DNA of 64,000 bases from assembly GCF_000332155.1 (NCBI RefSeq), contig NZ_KB235898.1:124001-188000 (forward strand). The letters are read 5' to 3'. The DNA is from Kamptonema formosum PCC 6407. Lineage in GTDB: Bacteria > Cyanobacteriota > Cyanobacteriia > Cyanobacteriales > Microcoleaceae. The notes beneath the pieces are model-generated. The model saw only the letters and a list, made by a program, of their open reading frames with translations. It did not search any database and was not told the DNA's origin. Shown in pieces: positions 25,708-34,637 of the stretch. Positions within the stretch are counted from its first letter, which is position 1. Each line of letters starts with the position of its first letter. The position numbers and the translations under genes are program-made.

Positions 25708-27792
25708 TCAACATCGGATTTGGCTTTGTTGAATCTGTTCTAACAACTGCTCTTTAGTTTTAGCAGGTTTCTTACAACTTAAAGCCTGACAAACTAATCC
25801 TACCACGCCCTCTGTTAGATTGCTTTCGCTCTTATAAACAGCAGTTGGCTGATATTGGGAAATCAAGCCGGAAATTTCATCTCTGGTAGTACGAATCAAG
25901 GTACAATTTTGATACCAATCGAGCGCTGCAAACAGACTCGGACAAGCTTGAGGAGAATCCTGCATCACGCTACTAAAAGCTTGCAAACCTTGCTCAGCGC
26001 GATCGAGATATTGCAAGTCTTCTGTTAGCAATGTTAGGCGTACAAGATTCGCGATCGCAACTCCATTCGCCGCTGGTGTTGCATTATCTGTATAACTGCG
26101 TTCCCGTACTAATAAATCTGCACTTGCATCACTCGCAGTATTGTAATAACCTCCTACCTCAATACTCCAAAGAAATTCGTCAAACTCCTCTTGTATTTTC
26201 ACTGCTTTCTCTAACCAAACTTCAGGTTTGAGGTTAAAACTGTCAGGTTTTGTCTCCAACCAACCCTCAGATACCTGATGCAAATCTAGCAGTGCTTTCA
26301 AAAACAAAGCATAATCTTCAGACTGCGCCATAACAGCCGATTTGCCGTCATAATTTAGTCGGTGAAAGCGTCCATCAATCCATTGATTGTCTAAGATAAA
26401 ATTAGCCGCTTTAGCGGCCAGTTCCAAGTATTCTGACTTGTGAAAAACAGCAGTGGCTCTAGCTAAACCAGAAATCATTAAGCTATTCCAAGCTACAATC
26501 ATCTTAGTATCAGTCACCGCTGGAATTCTACCCGGCCAATCATAACTTTTAGCTTCCTGATTGTTACGCGCGGGAGGAAAGACTTTTACACTTTCAGGAA
26601 CAGCACCATAGCGAACTTTAAATAGTTTAGCTAAAGCAGTTTCCAGAGTAGAACTCAATTTACCAGGATGGCGGCGTTGCAAGACATTCTTCGCTTCAAA
26701 ATTGCCCGTCTGCGTGACAGTAAACTGCTCTTGAAGTTCTCTAAATTCATCAGCTTCCAGCAAATTTTCTAATTCGCTGTAACTCCAAACATAAAACGCT
26801 CCTTCCTCCGGTTCAGTCTCTTCGATATTGGTGAAATTGTCAGCATCTTGTGCAGCATAAAAATAACCAGCAGGTGCAATCATTTCCCTTTGCAACCACT
26901 CTACCGTCCCCGCAACTGCACGCTCAAAAGCTGGTTCTCTAACTCCTGCACTCCACAAATTAGCCAAATATTCAACGATTTGACCGTTATCATAGAGCAT
27001 CTTTTCAAAGTGCGGTACAGTCCAAGTTCCGTCAACGGTATATCGGTGAAATCCGCCGGCAACGTGGTCATAAATGCCACCTAAAGCTAAGTCTAAACCC
27101 CGCTGCGTGCAAACTTGCTGACTGTCAGATTTGCCTTCAAGATTAAACCGCATTCCGCGCAAAGCAGATTCAGAATAAGGCATCATTGGAAAACTAGGGC
27201 CATACTCGCGAGCGCTAATAATCGCAGTGCTAGTTTCTAAACCGCGTCGGAGTAATTTACCGCTTAACTTCTCCGTTCCAGACAGTGCCGCCGACTGCTG
27301 AAAATGTGCTAAAATCTCTTCTTTGAAAGCTTGCAACTTGCCTTTTTCCAGATCGTAAAAGCGGCGAATTGCGTGCAGAACTTCTAGAAAGCCAGGTCTT
27401 CCATAGCGGGGATAGACTGGGAAGTAAGTACCGCCGTAGAAGGGAATGCGATCGATGGGATCGAGAAAAATATTCAGGGGCCAACCACCTTGACCAGTCA
27501 TCATTTGTAACGCCTGCATATAGATGCTATCCAAGTCAGGACGTTCTTCGCGATCGACTTTAATGGGGATAAAATGGGCGTTCATGTACTCTGCGATCGC
27601 AGCATTAGAAAATGCCTCATTTTCCATCACAGTACACCAGTGGCAACTAGAATAGCCCACAGAAAGAAAGATCGGCTTGTTTTCGCGGCTAGCTATTTCC
27701 AAGGCTTCATCGCACCAAGGCCACCAATCAATGGGATTTTCAGCGTGTTTGCGGAGGTAAAGACTTTGAGATTGGGCAAGACGATTAGTCAT
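25708..27792 (-). CDS. YyaL/DUF255 thioredoxin-fold protein with (alpha/alpha)6 domain
   Basis: About 694 residues. Residues 1-160 are the DUF255 thioredoxin-like domain: SLYLRKHAENPIDWW, PIFLSVGYSSCHWCTVM with a C50-H-W-C53 motif, and GGWPLNIFLDP. The rest is a large helical domain of the glycosidase-toroid type with GGxxDHVAGGFHRYTVD and PHFEKMLYDNGQ. Orthologues run from bacteria (YyaL) to mammals (SPATA20); the molecular function is not settled, though a redox or sugar-related enzyme is often suggested. The ATG at 27792 is preferred over 27840, since the conserved domain begins right after it. The downstream end lies next to a dispersed element. Confidence 0.88.
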   Translation of the reverse strand: MTNRLAQSQSLYLRKHAENPIDWWPWCDEALEIASRENKPIFLSVGYSSCHWCTVMENEAFSNAAIAEYMNAHFIPIKVDREERPDLDSIYMQALQMMTGQGGWPLNIFLDPIDRIPFYGGTYFPVYPRYGRPGFLEVLHAIRRFYDLEKGKLQAFKEEILAHFQQSAALSGTEKLSGKLLRRGLETSTAIISAREYGPSFPMMPYSESALRGMRFNLEGKSDSQQVCTQRGLDLALGGIYDHVAGGFHRYTVDGTWTVPHFEKMLYDNGQIVEYLANLWSAGVREPAFERAVAGTVEWLQREMIAPAGYFYAAQDADNFTNIEETEPEEGAFYVWSYSELENLLEADEFRELQEQFTVTQTGNFEAKNVLQRRHPGKLSSTLETALAKLFKVRYGAVPESVKVFPPARNNQEAKSYDWPGRIPAVTDTKMIVAWNSLMISGLARATAVFHKSEYLELAAKAANFILDNQWIDGRFHRLNYDGKSAVMAQSEDYALFLKALLDLHQVSEGWLETKPDSFNLKPEVWLEKAVKIQEEFDEFLWSIEVGGYYNTASDASADLLVRERSYTDNATPAANGVAIANLVRLTLLTEDLQYLDRAEQGLQAFSSVMQDSPQACPSLFAALDWYQNCTLIRTTRDEISGLISQYQPTAVYKSESNLTEGVVGLVCQALSCKKPAKTKEQLLEQIQQSQIRC

Positions 27793-28155
27793 AATTACAG
27801 ATCGACTTCTAATGAAATACATTAAGCAATTATTTGTCATTGTAGCGCAAAATAATATTTATAGTTATGTGTTATTTGTTAACTGTTATTTGTTAACTGT
27901 TAACTGTTAACATTATGTTTAATAAAGGATATGCTCTTTGAGTAAACTTCGCGAACACAAGGACTTAGGATGGCTTCGTTGCTACTCGCAATTATATGGT
28001 AGCATTTATTTATGTCCACCTACTTATTAGCCGGTAACTTGAGTTCTGCACAGAATTTACATTGGTAGTAGTGAAATCCCCCCTTTTCACTACCTGTCAT
28101 TTCCCGCTCAATGTAGATAAGATAGAGAAGATGTTAGGAAGCTAGAAAACTTAAT
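27793..28155. other. 363-base gap between divergent genes
   Basis: Contains TTAACTG/TTAACTGT heptamers at 27878-27908. The remainder is AT-rich with one GGACTTAGG fragment of the dispersed element type near 27961. No gene is seen; promoters for the YyaL gene and the 2TM gene must lie here. Confidence 0.5.
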
Positions 28156-28656
28156 ATGGCGACAACAGAAAATCAAATCACTCAAACTTATGCCTCGGAG
28201 GATGCTCAACAAATTCTCCAGTTAGCGATCGCGCGTAGAGAAGAAACCGGAGAAATGTCTAGAACCCAGCTTTTCGAGGTGGCCAGTGAATTAGGTATCT
28301 CTCCAGCGGACATTCAGGCGGCGGAATTGGAATGGATGGCCCATAGGGGAGAATTTCAAGAAAAGAATGTTTTTAATGCTTATCGCCGCAGCAAATTGCA
28401 GCAAAATTTAGTTAAGTACGGTATTGTCAATACTTTCTTATTGCTGCTTAATTTAGCATCAAATCACGAGCTTTCTTGGTCGCTTTACATTTTATTAGGT
28501 TGGGGATTAGGACTGTCTCTTAGTGCTTGGAATACCTATCAAAGTGAAGGGGAAGAGTATGAGCAAGCTTTTCAAAAGTGGCGGTTGAAAAAGCAAGTAG
28601 GTCAGTCTATTGGTACGGCGGCGGTTAAGTTTCGCAACTGGTTGCAGTCGTCATAA
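28156..28656 (+). CDS. 2TM domain membrane protein
   Basis: A 166-residue protein. An N-terminal cytoplasmic region (about 1-75) has an SHOCT-like pattern (DAQQILQLAIARREETGEMSRTQLFEVASELGIS), followed by the 2TM domain: a conserved basic stretch FNAYRRSKLQQNLVKYG, helix 1 (about 95-112), a short loop with W, helix 2 (about 117-134), and a final amphipathic tail. The 2TM family occurs in many bacteria, sometimes fused to sensor kinases, without known function. It converges on the STAND ATPase gene with a 47-base gap that contains an imperfect hairpin (TTAAGGG at 28688 with CCCTTAA at 28718-28724). Confidence 0.7.
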   Translation: MATTENQITQTYASEDAQQILQLAIARREETGEMSRTQLFEVASELGISPADIQAAELEWMAHRGEFQEKNVFNAYRRSKLQQNLVKYGIVNTFLLLLNLASNHELSWSLYILLGWGLGLSLSAWNTYQSEGEEYEQAFQKWRLKKQVGQSIGTAAVKFRNWLQSS

Positions 28657-28703
28657 ACTTTGGAAAAAAGAGAAAAAATTGGTTGTTTTAAGGGTGATTG
28701 GTT

Positions 28704-30098
28704 TTAACGATCGATCGCCCTTAAGTTTACATATTGTTTGAATGTTGGTGACAGGTTAAAAAGTGTTATATTTTCTTGTTCATGTTTCTCAATCAATGAA
28801 CGCCGTCCCAAGGATTGAATGGCATTGATTAACTCTGAGGCCGGCAATTTCATATCTTTTATCAATTGGGAAATTGAGATGGGTTCGGCTGCATTCCCGA
28901 CGTAGATAATCACCTGTTTTTCTAAGTCAGACAAGCGATTTAAGTGTTGCTGCAATATTGCTTTTAATTCTTCCCCCAGAAACAAGATATCATATTTTAA
29001 ATATTCGCTAACTTTACAATTAAATAATTCTTGAATCATTGTGGCAACTATTTTTAACCATAAGGGATTGCCTCCGTAGGTGTTAATAATAGTTTGCCAG
29101 TTCTCGTCTTCAAGTAAACCTTTGTCTTTGAAGATTTCGGATGCTGCTGTACCCAATCCGCCTAGATATAATGTGCGAACGGGTGCATTTTCTCCTGTTA
29201 ATGCGGCAATTTCTCTAGGGGGTTCCCAACTGTTAAGGATTAAGCAACTGTTGTGGGGAATTTCTGATACAAGTCTGAATAGTGTGCCGTAATTTTCATA
29301 TTCAGGACGGTAATTACCTGCTATTTGTCCGCTACTGAGGATCGTTTGTACGTCATCTAAGATAATGAGGCAGCGGTGCGATCGCAGATATTGTATTAAT
29401 ATTGAAAGTTTATCATCTGTGCTGACTGGCAAATCGCTATCTGCTCGATCGGAGATAAATTTAATTAGGTTTTTTAAGGTAGTTTCAAGGGTTGGGGATG
29501 TGCGAAGACTTCGCCAAATTACATAGTCAAATTGATGCTGAATTTGTGGCAGGAGGTGGAGTGCGATCGCGGTTTTGCCTATGCCGCTGATTCCTAATAT
29601 GGCGATTAGGCGGGTGCGATCGCGTACAATCCATTGTTCTAGGGTTGTGAGTTCGAGTGCGCGATCGTATAGTGGGGTGATGTCGGGTGCGTCTCTTAAG
29701 TCTTGACGGGTTTGAGGTTTGTCGCTGTCTGGGTTGGGGTGCGATCGCCCTTGTGAGACTGTTGGAGAGTTTACAATATCTCTACAAATATTGATATTAT
29801 TATGGGCAAAATTGTTTTCAAAAGTTGATGAAATAATAGAAAATCTACACCTCTCTATTGTCGAGCAAAAATTTGATTTGTTAATATTTTCTCCTAATAA
29901 CTCTGATAAGATTTTCCATAATTCTGAGGCAACATCTCTGAGATAACCATCGCTATAGCCGGATTCCTCTGCAATTTGGGTGTAAGTCTGACCTTTCCAA
30001 GCACCACGCAGTAAAGCATCTTGTACATCGTCTAGGTGTTTTCCCGTCTTTGCAAAGACTAGAGCATCGCCAAACTTTAAGATTTCTTTAATGTCCAT
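28704..30098 (-). CDS. vMAP-type HTH + NB-ARC STAND ATPase without C-terminal sensor repeats
   Basis: A 464-residue protein. Residues 1-80 match the vMAP N-terminal helix-turn-helix module common in cyanobacteria (LVFAKTGKHLDDVQDALLRG, YTQIAEESGYSDGYLRDVASELW). A disordered linker follows to about 150, then an NB-ARC ATPase: P-loop GISGIGKTA at 169-177, Walker B LIILDDV at 244-250, GGNPLWLK at 342-349, and a winged-helix tail. Most STAND proteins continue into WD40, TPR or pentapeptide sensor repeats; here the frame stops after the winged helix, so it is either a short form or truncated. Such proteins work as signalling switches, often in conflict systems. The start region lies beside a phased GACA motif array. 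Confidence 0.85.
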   Translation of the reverse strand: MDIKEILKFGDALVFAKTGKHLDDVQDALLRGAWKGQTYTQIAEESGYSDGYLRDVASELWKILSELLGENINKSNFCSTIERCRFSIISSTFENNFAHNNINICRDIVNSPTVSQGRSHPNPDSDKPQTRQDLRDAPDITPLYDRALELTTLEQWIVRDRTRLIAILGISGIGKTAIALHLLPQIQHQFDYVIWRSLRTSPTLETTLKNLIKFISDRADSDLPVSTDDKLSILIQYLRSHRCLIILDDVQTILSSGQIAGNYRPEYENYGTLFRLVSEIPHNSCLILNSWEPPREIAALTGENAPVRTLYLGGLGTAASEIFKDKGLLEDENWQTIINTYGGNPLWLKIVATMIQELFNCKVSEYLKYDILFLGEELKAILQQHLNRLSDLEKQVIIYVGNAAEPISISQLIKDMKLPASELINAIQSLGRRSLIEKHEQENITLFNLSPTFKQYVNLRAIDR

Positions 30099-30134
30099 TA
30101 TTGGGTAGTGGGGGCGAATTTTCTGGCTTTTTAG

Positions 30135-30200
30135 GACATTTTACGACATTTTCCGAATTATAGCAAGAAAAATATATCCATTTTCAGACAAAATCAGACA
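30135..30200. promoter_or_regulatory. 10-bp-phased GACATTTT motif array between the STAND gene and the PEP-CTERM gene
   Basis: GACATTTT begins at 30135 and again at 30145; CAGACA begins at 30185 and again at 30195. Within each pair the spacing is exactly 10 bases, one helical turn. The array sits 37 to 102 bases upstream of the STAND start and 76 to 141 bases upstream of the PEP-CTERM start. It looks like an operator for a protein binding one face of the DNA; the vMAP HTH protein itself is a candidate ligand (inference). Confidence 0.45.
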
Positions 30201-30275
30201 TTTCCCAACTGACAAAGCTCAATAAATACCATAAAATGAGCTAACTAATAAATAGCAAGACTGAGGAGCGATCGC

Positions 30276-31097
30276 ATGAAACTCATGGCAAGTAAAGTCT
30301 CGATCGGGCTGACTACTACCTTAACTAGCATCTTATTTAACACAATCCCTGCTGGTGCTTTTCAAATTAACACCATCGCGACTGACACAACAGGAGTCAA
30401 AGACATCATTAATGAGTTACAGCAATTCGTTCAGCAGGAAAGAATGGAACTTGCTAACCCGGATCTTAAAGCTTTAGATCCCACAAGCTTGATTCTCGGC
30501 GCTGATAGCAACCCTCATATTTTCTTTGTGAACGAGGGAGCAACCAAACGAAACCAATTAGTTTTCACCGCAAGTAAGGGTTCTAATGTTATTCAGTCAG
30601 GAGTAATCTTTCCTGATATTTCCTGTAAAAGTGGATGCCCCATCTCTGAGTCTAATGATGGTGCGCTCAACATTGGTGACTATGTGGAACTGGGTAAATT
30701 TACGGCTGGTACTGTCTTTAAGTTTCAGTTGCTTTCAAAGAACTTTAAGGATGGTCTAACAGATGTCTATAGTGCAGATATAGCTGATAATTCAGACGGT
30801 TTAGCACACCTTATTGCTTATTCCTACAAAGGTGGTGTTTTGCTGGGGTTCGAGGATCTTTTTGGAGCTAAGGGTGCGACAAGTGGGAGAAATGAAGGCT
30901 CTGACCGCGATTTTAACGATCAGGTTTTTTACATTAGTCCAATGCCTCTGGGTACTAAGGATGATTCTAATCCTGAGCAAGTTCCAGAACCCGCTACTGT
31001 ATTGGGTACTTTGATGGGAATTGGCTTTATCCGTAGTGCCGTGAAGAAGCGTAAGTGTCAACAGCAACAGAAGCTTGAGGGTGCTAACTTGAGTTGA
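30276..31097 (+). CDS. PEP-CTERM exported protein with DUF4114 domain
   Basis: A 273-residue secreted protein. Signal peptide about 1-29 (AGA-F cleavage). Residues about 150-222 include a DUF4114-like pattern (LLGFEDLFG, then an Asp-rich SDRDFNDQVFYI), a probable Ca2+-binding beta domain. A PEP-CTERM signal closes the protein: VPEPATVLG, a hydrophobic helix and a KKRK cluster, followed by an unusually long tail of about 13 residues. The PEP-CTERM tag is processed by an exosortase, which is not in this window, and such proteins usually go to the extracellular matrix. AGGAG followed by a HIP1 octamer forms the ribosome site. A strong hairpin (31113-31157) ends the unit. Confidence 0.85.
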   Translation: MKLMASKVSIGLTTTLTSILFNTIPAGAFQINTIATDTTGVKDIINELQQFVQQERMELANPDLKALDPTSLILGADSNPHIFFVNEGATKRNQLVFTASKGSNVIQSGVIFPDISCKSGCPISESNDGALNIGDYVELGKFTAGTVFKFQLLSKNFKDGLTDVYSADIADNSDGLAHLIAYSYKGGVLLGFEDLFGAKGATSGRNEGSDRDFNDQVFYISPMPLGTKDDSNPEQVPEPATVLGTLMGIGFIRSAVKKRKCQQQQKLEGANLS

Positions 31098-31112
31098 TGG
31101 ACAAGAAAAAAA

Positions 31113-31157
31113 GCGCGATCGCCCTTCCTTTTATCTCATACTTAAGAGCGATCGCGC
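31113..31157. terminator. Bidirectional hairpin between PEP-CTERM gene and Panacea pair
   Basis: GCGCGATCGCCCTT (31113-31126) pairs with AAGAGCGATCGCGC (31144-31157) with one mismatch around a 17-base loop. Both arms contain HIP1-type sequence. It sits between convergent genes and could terminate both. Confidence 0.6.
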
Positions 31158-31186
31158 CTCACTTCCATTATTTAGGGAACAAGTGC

Positions 31187-31591
31187 TTACTGATAAAGAT
31201 TATGGTTCGGATCTAACCAAACAATATAAAATACATCTTCAATAAAAAATCCATGCACTCGGCCGTGTTCGTTAGTTGAAAGAGAAAACTGATAAGGAAT
31301 TGTTACTAATTCTTTTTCATTAGCGATACCAAACCCATTGGGTTCGGTTGTTTCTCGCCATTTAATTGGATGACACCGAAGGGATTGACTTCGATTCATC
31401 TTCACTTCTTGTGCTGTTAATGTTGATAAATCCCGCAATCTTTCCAAAAAAGCAGTAAAATAATTCCCATCGCGATCGCGAATTGAAAATTTTTGATTCT
31501 GGGTTTGCAAATACTTGAAGGAAAATCCCAAAACTTTGGGCGTTTTTGGTTGAGAAGCGACAATTTTAGACAGAGGTTTCTTCTTTGACAC
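31187..31591 (-). CDS. Putative toxin of a Panacea-type toxin-antitoxin pair
   Basis: A 134-residue basic protein whose start overlaps the 3' end of the Panacea gene by 26 bases, the usual sign of translational coupling in a toxin-antitoxin operon. The sequence does not match a toxin family I can name with certainty. The middle has FLERLRDLSTLTAQE and a WRETTEP motif, and the C-terminus HGFFIEDVFYIVWLDPNHNLY resembles the final strands of RelE/ParE-like folds. It would be the effector neutralised by the upstream antitoxin. There is no signal peptide or membrane segment. Function as a ribonuclease is a guess from the C-terminal strand pattern only. Confidence 0.6.
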   Translation of the reverse strand: MSKKKPLSKIVASQPKTPKVLGFSFKYLQTQNQKFSIRDRDGNYFTAFLERLRDLSTLTAQEVKMNRSQSLRCHPIKWRETTEPNGFGIANEKELVTIPYQFSLSTNEHGRVHGFFIEDVFYIVWLDPNHNLYQ

Positions 31592-32198
31592 GGGCAGAAT
31601 AATATTTTTTCATCGATTCTTGAGAAATAATGGCATGACAAGATTCCTCTCTCGGTAAATCCCCTCTCGCTTCTAGCCAAGGCTTTTCACTGCAAATCAT
31701 TCGCTCTAAAGTTTCATCATCATACTCAAAATATGCCTCGGCAACTTCTTCTATAAATTCCTCAATTTGTTCGGAAAGTTTCGGCTTTTCAATTTTTTCT
31801 ACAATTGGTTCCCAATTAAATTGGTATTGATACTTTTCTAATAAATCGGGAATCACCGGGCCGTGAATCCATGCTTGAAAATCTTCATCAAATAATAGCG
31901 TTTCGTAAACTCCTAAATGCCAAGCTTGAGCGTAATATACCAGTTTTTGTAGCTTATAGACGTTGATTTCTCGATCGGTTTTTGAGGCTAACCAAATGAA
32001 ATAATTTGCAATATCTACACAAGTCAGTTTTTCTGAATTGGTTTGGGTCGCAACAACTTTCAATTGACCTTCACCTATCTGTTCCAATAGTTCCAAAACA
32101 GACAAGTTAAATTCTCCGGCAATTTGCTCAACTCTTTGCCAGAGTTGAGAAGTTATAGTTATTTGATATTCACTTGTTATTGAGGTAGCTTGGCTCAT
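31566..32198 (-). CDS. Panacea (DUF4065) antitoxin-like protein
   Basis: About 210 residues. The core (about 55-150) is the Panacea/DUF4065 domain: CVDIANYFIWLAS, INVYKLQKLVYYAQAWHL and FQAWIHGPVIPDL are hallmark motifs. This domain acts as the antitoxin in many bacterial and phage toxin-antitoxin systems and neutralises unrelated toxins. The N-terminal 50 residues contain a possible DNA- or partner-binding segment (ITITSQLWQRVEQIAGEFN). The ATG at 32198 is chosen; a frame to 32222 adds eight residues. It is the promoter-proximal gene, with the putative toxin overlapping its end. The pair lies between two strong inverted repeats (31113-31157 and 32321-32384). Confidence 0.85.
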   Translation of the reverse strand: MSQATSITSEYQITITSQLWQRVEQIAGEFNLSVLELLEQIGEGQLKVVATQTNSEKLTCVDIANYFIWLASKTDREINVYKLQKLVYYAQAWHLGVYETLLFDEDFQAWIHGPVIPDLLEKYQYQFNWEPIVEKIEKPKLSEQIEEFIEEVAEAYFEYDDETLERMICSEKPWLEARGDLPREESCHAIISQESMKKYYSARVKEETSV

Positions 32199-32500
32199 TG
32201 CAGTTATTAAAATAAATTTCACCAGCCCTACAGATTTTAAATTATATCATACCTAAGCTTACGCTATCGATCTCGCCATTCCTAATTCCCCGCTAAGCAG
32301 TCGAAAATAATTAAACGTAGGGTGGGCGCTCGCCGCACATTGCCTGTAGCTCATAGAAGAAGATGGTTGCGGCGAGCGCCCACCTGTGCATTTTATTGTC
32401 ACTAGCTAGAGGTTAGCTATGCCTAAATTACCCGGAATATCAAGCAAGCGAAGTAATTCGTGTACTCAAAATTTCCTAACCCCTAAACCCTAGCTCCATT
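32199..32500. other. 302-base gap with a perfect 16-base inverted repeat
   Basis: Contains the 32321-32384 element described separately. The rest is AT-rich without a gene; it should hold the promoter of the Panacea pair and the 3' end region of the cphA2-like gene. Confidence 0.5.
32321..32384. repeat. Perfect inverted repeat GGTGGGCGCTCGCCGC
   Basis: GGTGGGCGCTCGCCGC (32321-32336) and GCGGCGAGCGCCCACC (32369-32384) are exact reverse complements with a 32-base loop. Related arms are at 25534-25553 and 25661-25675. It may be a dispersed element that also works as a terminator for the cphA2-like gene. Confidence 0.7.
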
Positions 32501-34411
32501 TCACAAAATAGTCCCAATCTCCTTCAAATAAACCCGCGTAAATGGTTCACCATCGCCAAGGGTATATTGTTCCATCAAACCTTTGCGGCGGATAGAAATA
32601 TTCGCACCTTCCCTAACAACTAAAGTCGAGTCATCAAGGAGATCTCGTGCCAACACCCGCTCGGTTTCCGTAGGATTATTCAGCACTACCATATTACTGC
32701 CTTGGTAAAACATTCCTTGCTCTTCCAAGACACTTTCGGGATACTCAGCAATCAACAAATCCAGCTTGGGATTTCGGAGTAAACTTTGCACATTCAGGTT
32801 ATAGTCCTTATTCAAAAACTTCTCGGAGCGGTTGACAAAAACAGCATCGCGGCAAACAGCACCAATACTCCATTCTGGATATTCCAACAGAATACGATCG
32901 ATAGTTTCTTGCAATTCTTGAACTGAAACCCGGTTAAAAGTAATAATTGGTATTCGTGCTGAATTTCCTGATTCAAAGAAAGTTTCAAGAATGTGAGCAG
33001 GCACATCAACGCTCTCGCCAAGGGCGGGATTAAGGTGCATGAAAATACCGGGAGCAGCATTAATTTCTAAGATACCAAAATTCCCTTCTTTCCAAGATTG
33101 ACCGAGATTTGGGGAGATCGCATCAATGCCCAAACAAGTCAGTCGAAAGTGTTGGGCAATATCTTGAGCGAGAATGATATTGTCTGGGTGAAGAGTGGGG
33201 GTAGCATCGATGCTGACACCACCTGCGGAGAGATTAGCAACTTTGCGGAGATAGACAGTGCGATCGCTCTCAATTACGCTATCCAGAGATAATCCCTGTT
33301 CCTGCAAATACATCTCCATCGCCTCATCGCACTGAATCTTACTTAGCGGCGAAGTCGGAGTGTCTAAACGTGCCAGGGTTCTGTTTTCTCGACGAATTAG
33401 ATCGCGAATAGGCGATCGCCCATCCCCCACCACCCAGGCGGGACGACGTTCAGTTGCAGCCACAAATCGGCCATTAACACACAATAACCGGAAGTCAGCG
33501 CCCTTAAAGCTTTGCTCAACAATAACTCGCACAGGTGCTTGCTCTGGAATCGCCTTAACTGCTCTCTTAAAAGCCGCTGCTAATTCCTCAGCATCTTGGA
33601 TATCAGCCGTTACCCCAATTCCTTTATGACCGACTACAGGTTTAACTGCAACTGGATAGTCAATCTCTCTGGCAGCCGCGATCGCTCCGTTTTCAGTAGT
33701 AACAATATCGCCTTTAGGTACGGGAAAACCTAACGTTGCCAAAAATGCTTTACAGTCATCTTTACGAGTAGTAAAATCCGAATCCAAATGGCTATCAGAG
33801 TCAAAAGTAGTCGCTTGTCCGCGCACTAATTTTTTGCCATAACCGTACTGCATTAATCCTTCATCCCACAGATAAAAACTGGGAATGCCTTTCTGAGTCG
33901 CTTCGCGCATGAGAGAATAGACAGTTGGCCCGCCATAAACTGACTGCCGGAACATACTTTGGAGTACGCTAATTTGTTCTTCTATGGGAAAGTCTTGACC
34001 TTGGTTAATCGCTTCAAACCAATCCCAAACCGCGTAAACTACAGCCCTCGCCGTGCGGGCGTGGATAGCTTCGATACTAATCCGATGATAATGCCCATCA
34101 TCCTTGACATTCCAGCAATTGAAGTGTAAGCCCATGTCCAGTTTCCCGACTTCGGAAGCAGTGCGGGCAAATAAGTGGGCGTGAGATTCGTAAGTTTCGC
34201 CTAGTAGCTGCGGGTAGCGATCGCCTATTGCTTCCAGATAGTTAGCGATCGGTAGAGGTTCTCTAGAGTCAGTCACGGCGAAATCAAATACTAAAGCCGC
34301 TGTTTCTAAATATGGGTTTGCGCCCATAAAGTGCTTGAAGTTAAAAATATCAAACACATCGCTTTTCCTGGCATTGACTCGGACTGTATCTGCGACTTTT
34401 TCTTGCAGCAT
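32501..34411 (-). CDS. cphA2: CphA2-type cyanophycin synthetase
   Basis: A 636-residue protein. The N-terminal 165 residues match the cyanophycin synthetase N domain (GLHFNCWNVKDDGHYHRISIEA-type region, YAVWDWF), and residues about 215-480 are an ATP-grasp domain with VAVKPVVGHKGIGV, RLLCVNGRFVAATERRPAWV and LEINAAPG. In full CphA1 the Mur-ligase-like domain then opens with a GTNGKTT P-loop; here the equivalent place reads IPIITFNRVSVQELQE with no P-loop, and the protein ends about 240 residues early. That is the layout described for CphA2, which polymerises beta-aspartyl-arginine dipeptide with one ATP site. Cyanophycin is the nitrogen reserve polymer. The cyanophycinase gene lies 0.7 kb away, divergently. 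Confidence 0.85.
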   Translation of the reverse strand: MLQEKVADTVRVNARKSDVFDIFNFKHFMGANPYLETAALVFDFAVTDSREPLPIANYLEAIGDRYPQLLGETYESHAHLFARTASEVGKLDMGLHFNCWNVKDDGHYHRISIEAIHARTARAVVYAVWDWFEAINQGQDFPIEEQISVLQSMFRQSVYGGPTVYSLMREATQKGIPSFYLWDEGLMQYGYGKKLVRGQATTFDSDSHLDSDFTTRKDDCKAFLATLGFPVPKGDIVTTENGAIAAAREIDYPVAVKPVVGHKGIGVTADIQDAEELAAAFKRAVKAIPEQAPVRVIVEQSFKGADFRLLCVNGRFVAATERRPAWVVGDGRSPIRDLIRRENRTLARLDTPTSPLSKIQCDEAMEMYLQEQGLSLDSVIESDRTVYLRKVANLSAGGVSIDATPTLHPDNIILAQDIAQHFRLTCLGIDAISPNLGQSWKEGNFGILEINAAPGIFMHLNPALGESVDVPAHILETFFESGNSARIPIITFNRVSVQELQETIDRILLEYPEWSIGAVCRDAVFVNRSEKFLNKDYNLNVQSLLRNPKLDLLIAEYPESVLEEQGMFYQGSNMVVLNNPTETERVLARDLLDDSTLVVREGANISIRRKGLMEQYTLGDGEPFTRVYLKEIGTIL

Positions 34412-34637
34412 TGAATACCTACTTTGAACTAAAACTTTATTATTACTTTATAGCCAGTGTATTTCCAACTATCTAAAGACATAGCTAATAAGAGGGATTG
34501 ATGATTTTTTAGCTTTTTAAGTTATGAATAAAAAAGGTTCGGTTCCTAATGTCAGCAAACTATAACTTGCGAGTGATGGCAGAGTGAGTTAAGCTGTAGG
34601 TCAATATAAAGATAGAATTAAATCAGGAAGCAGGATT

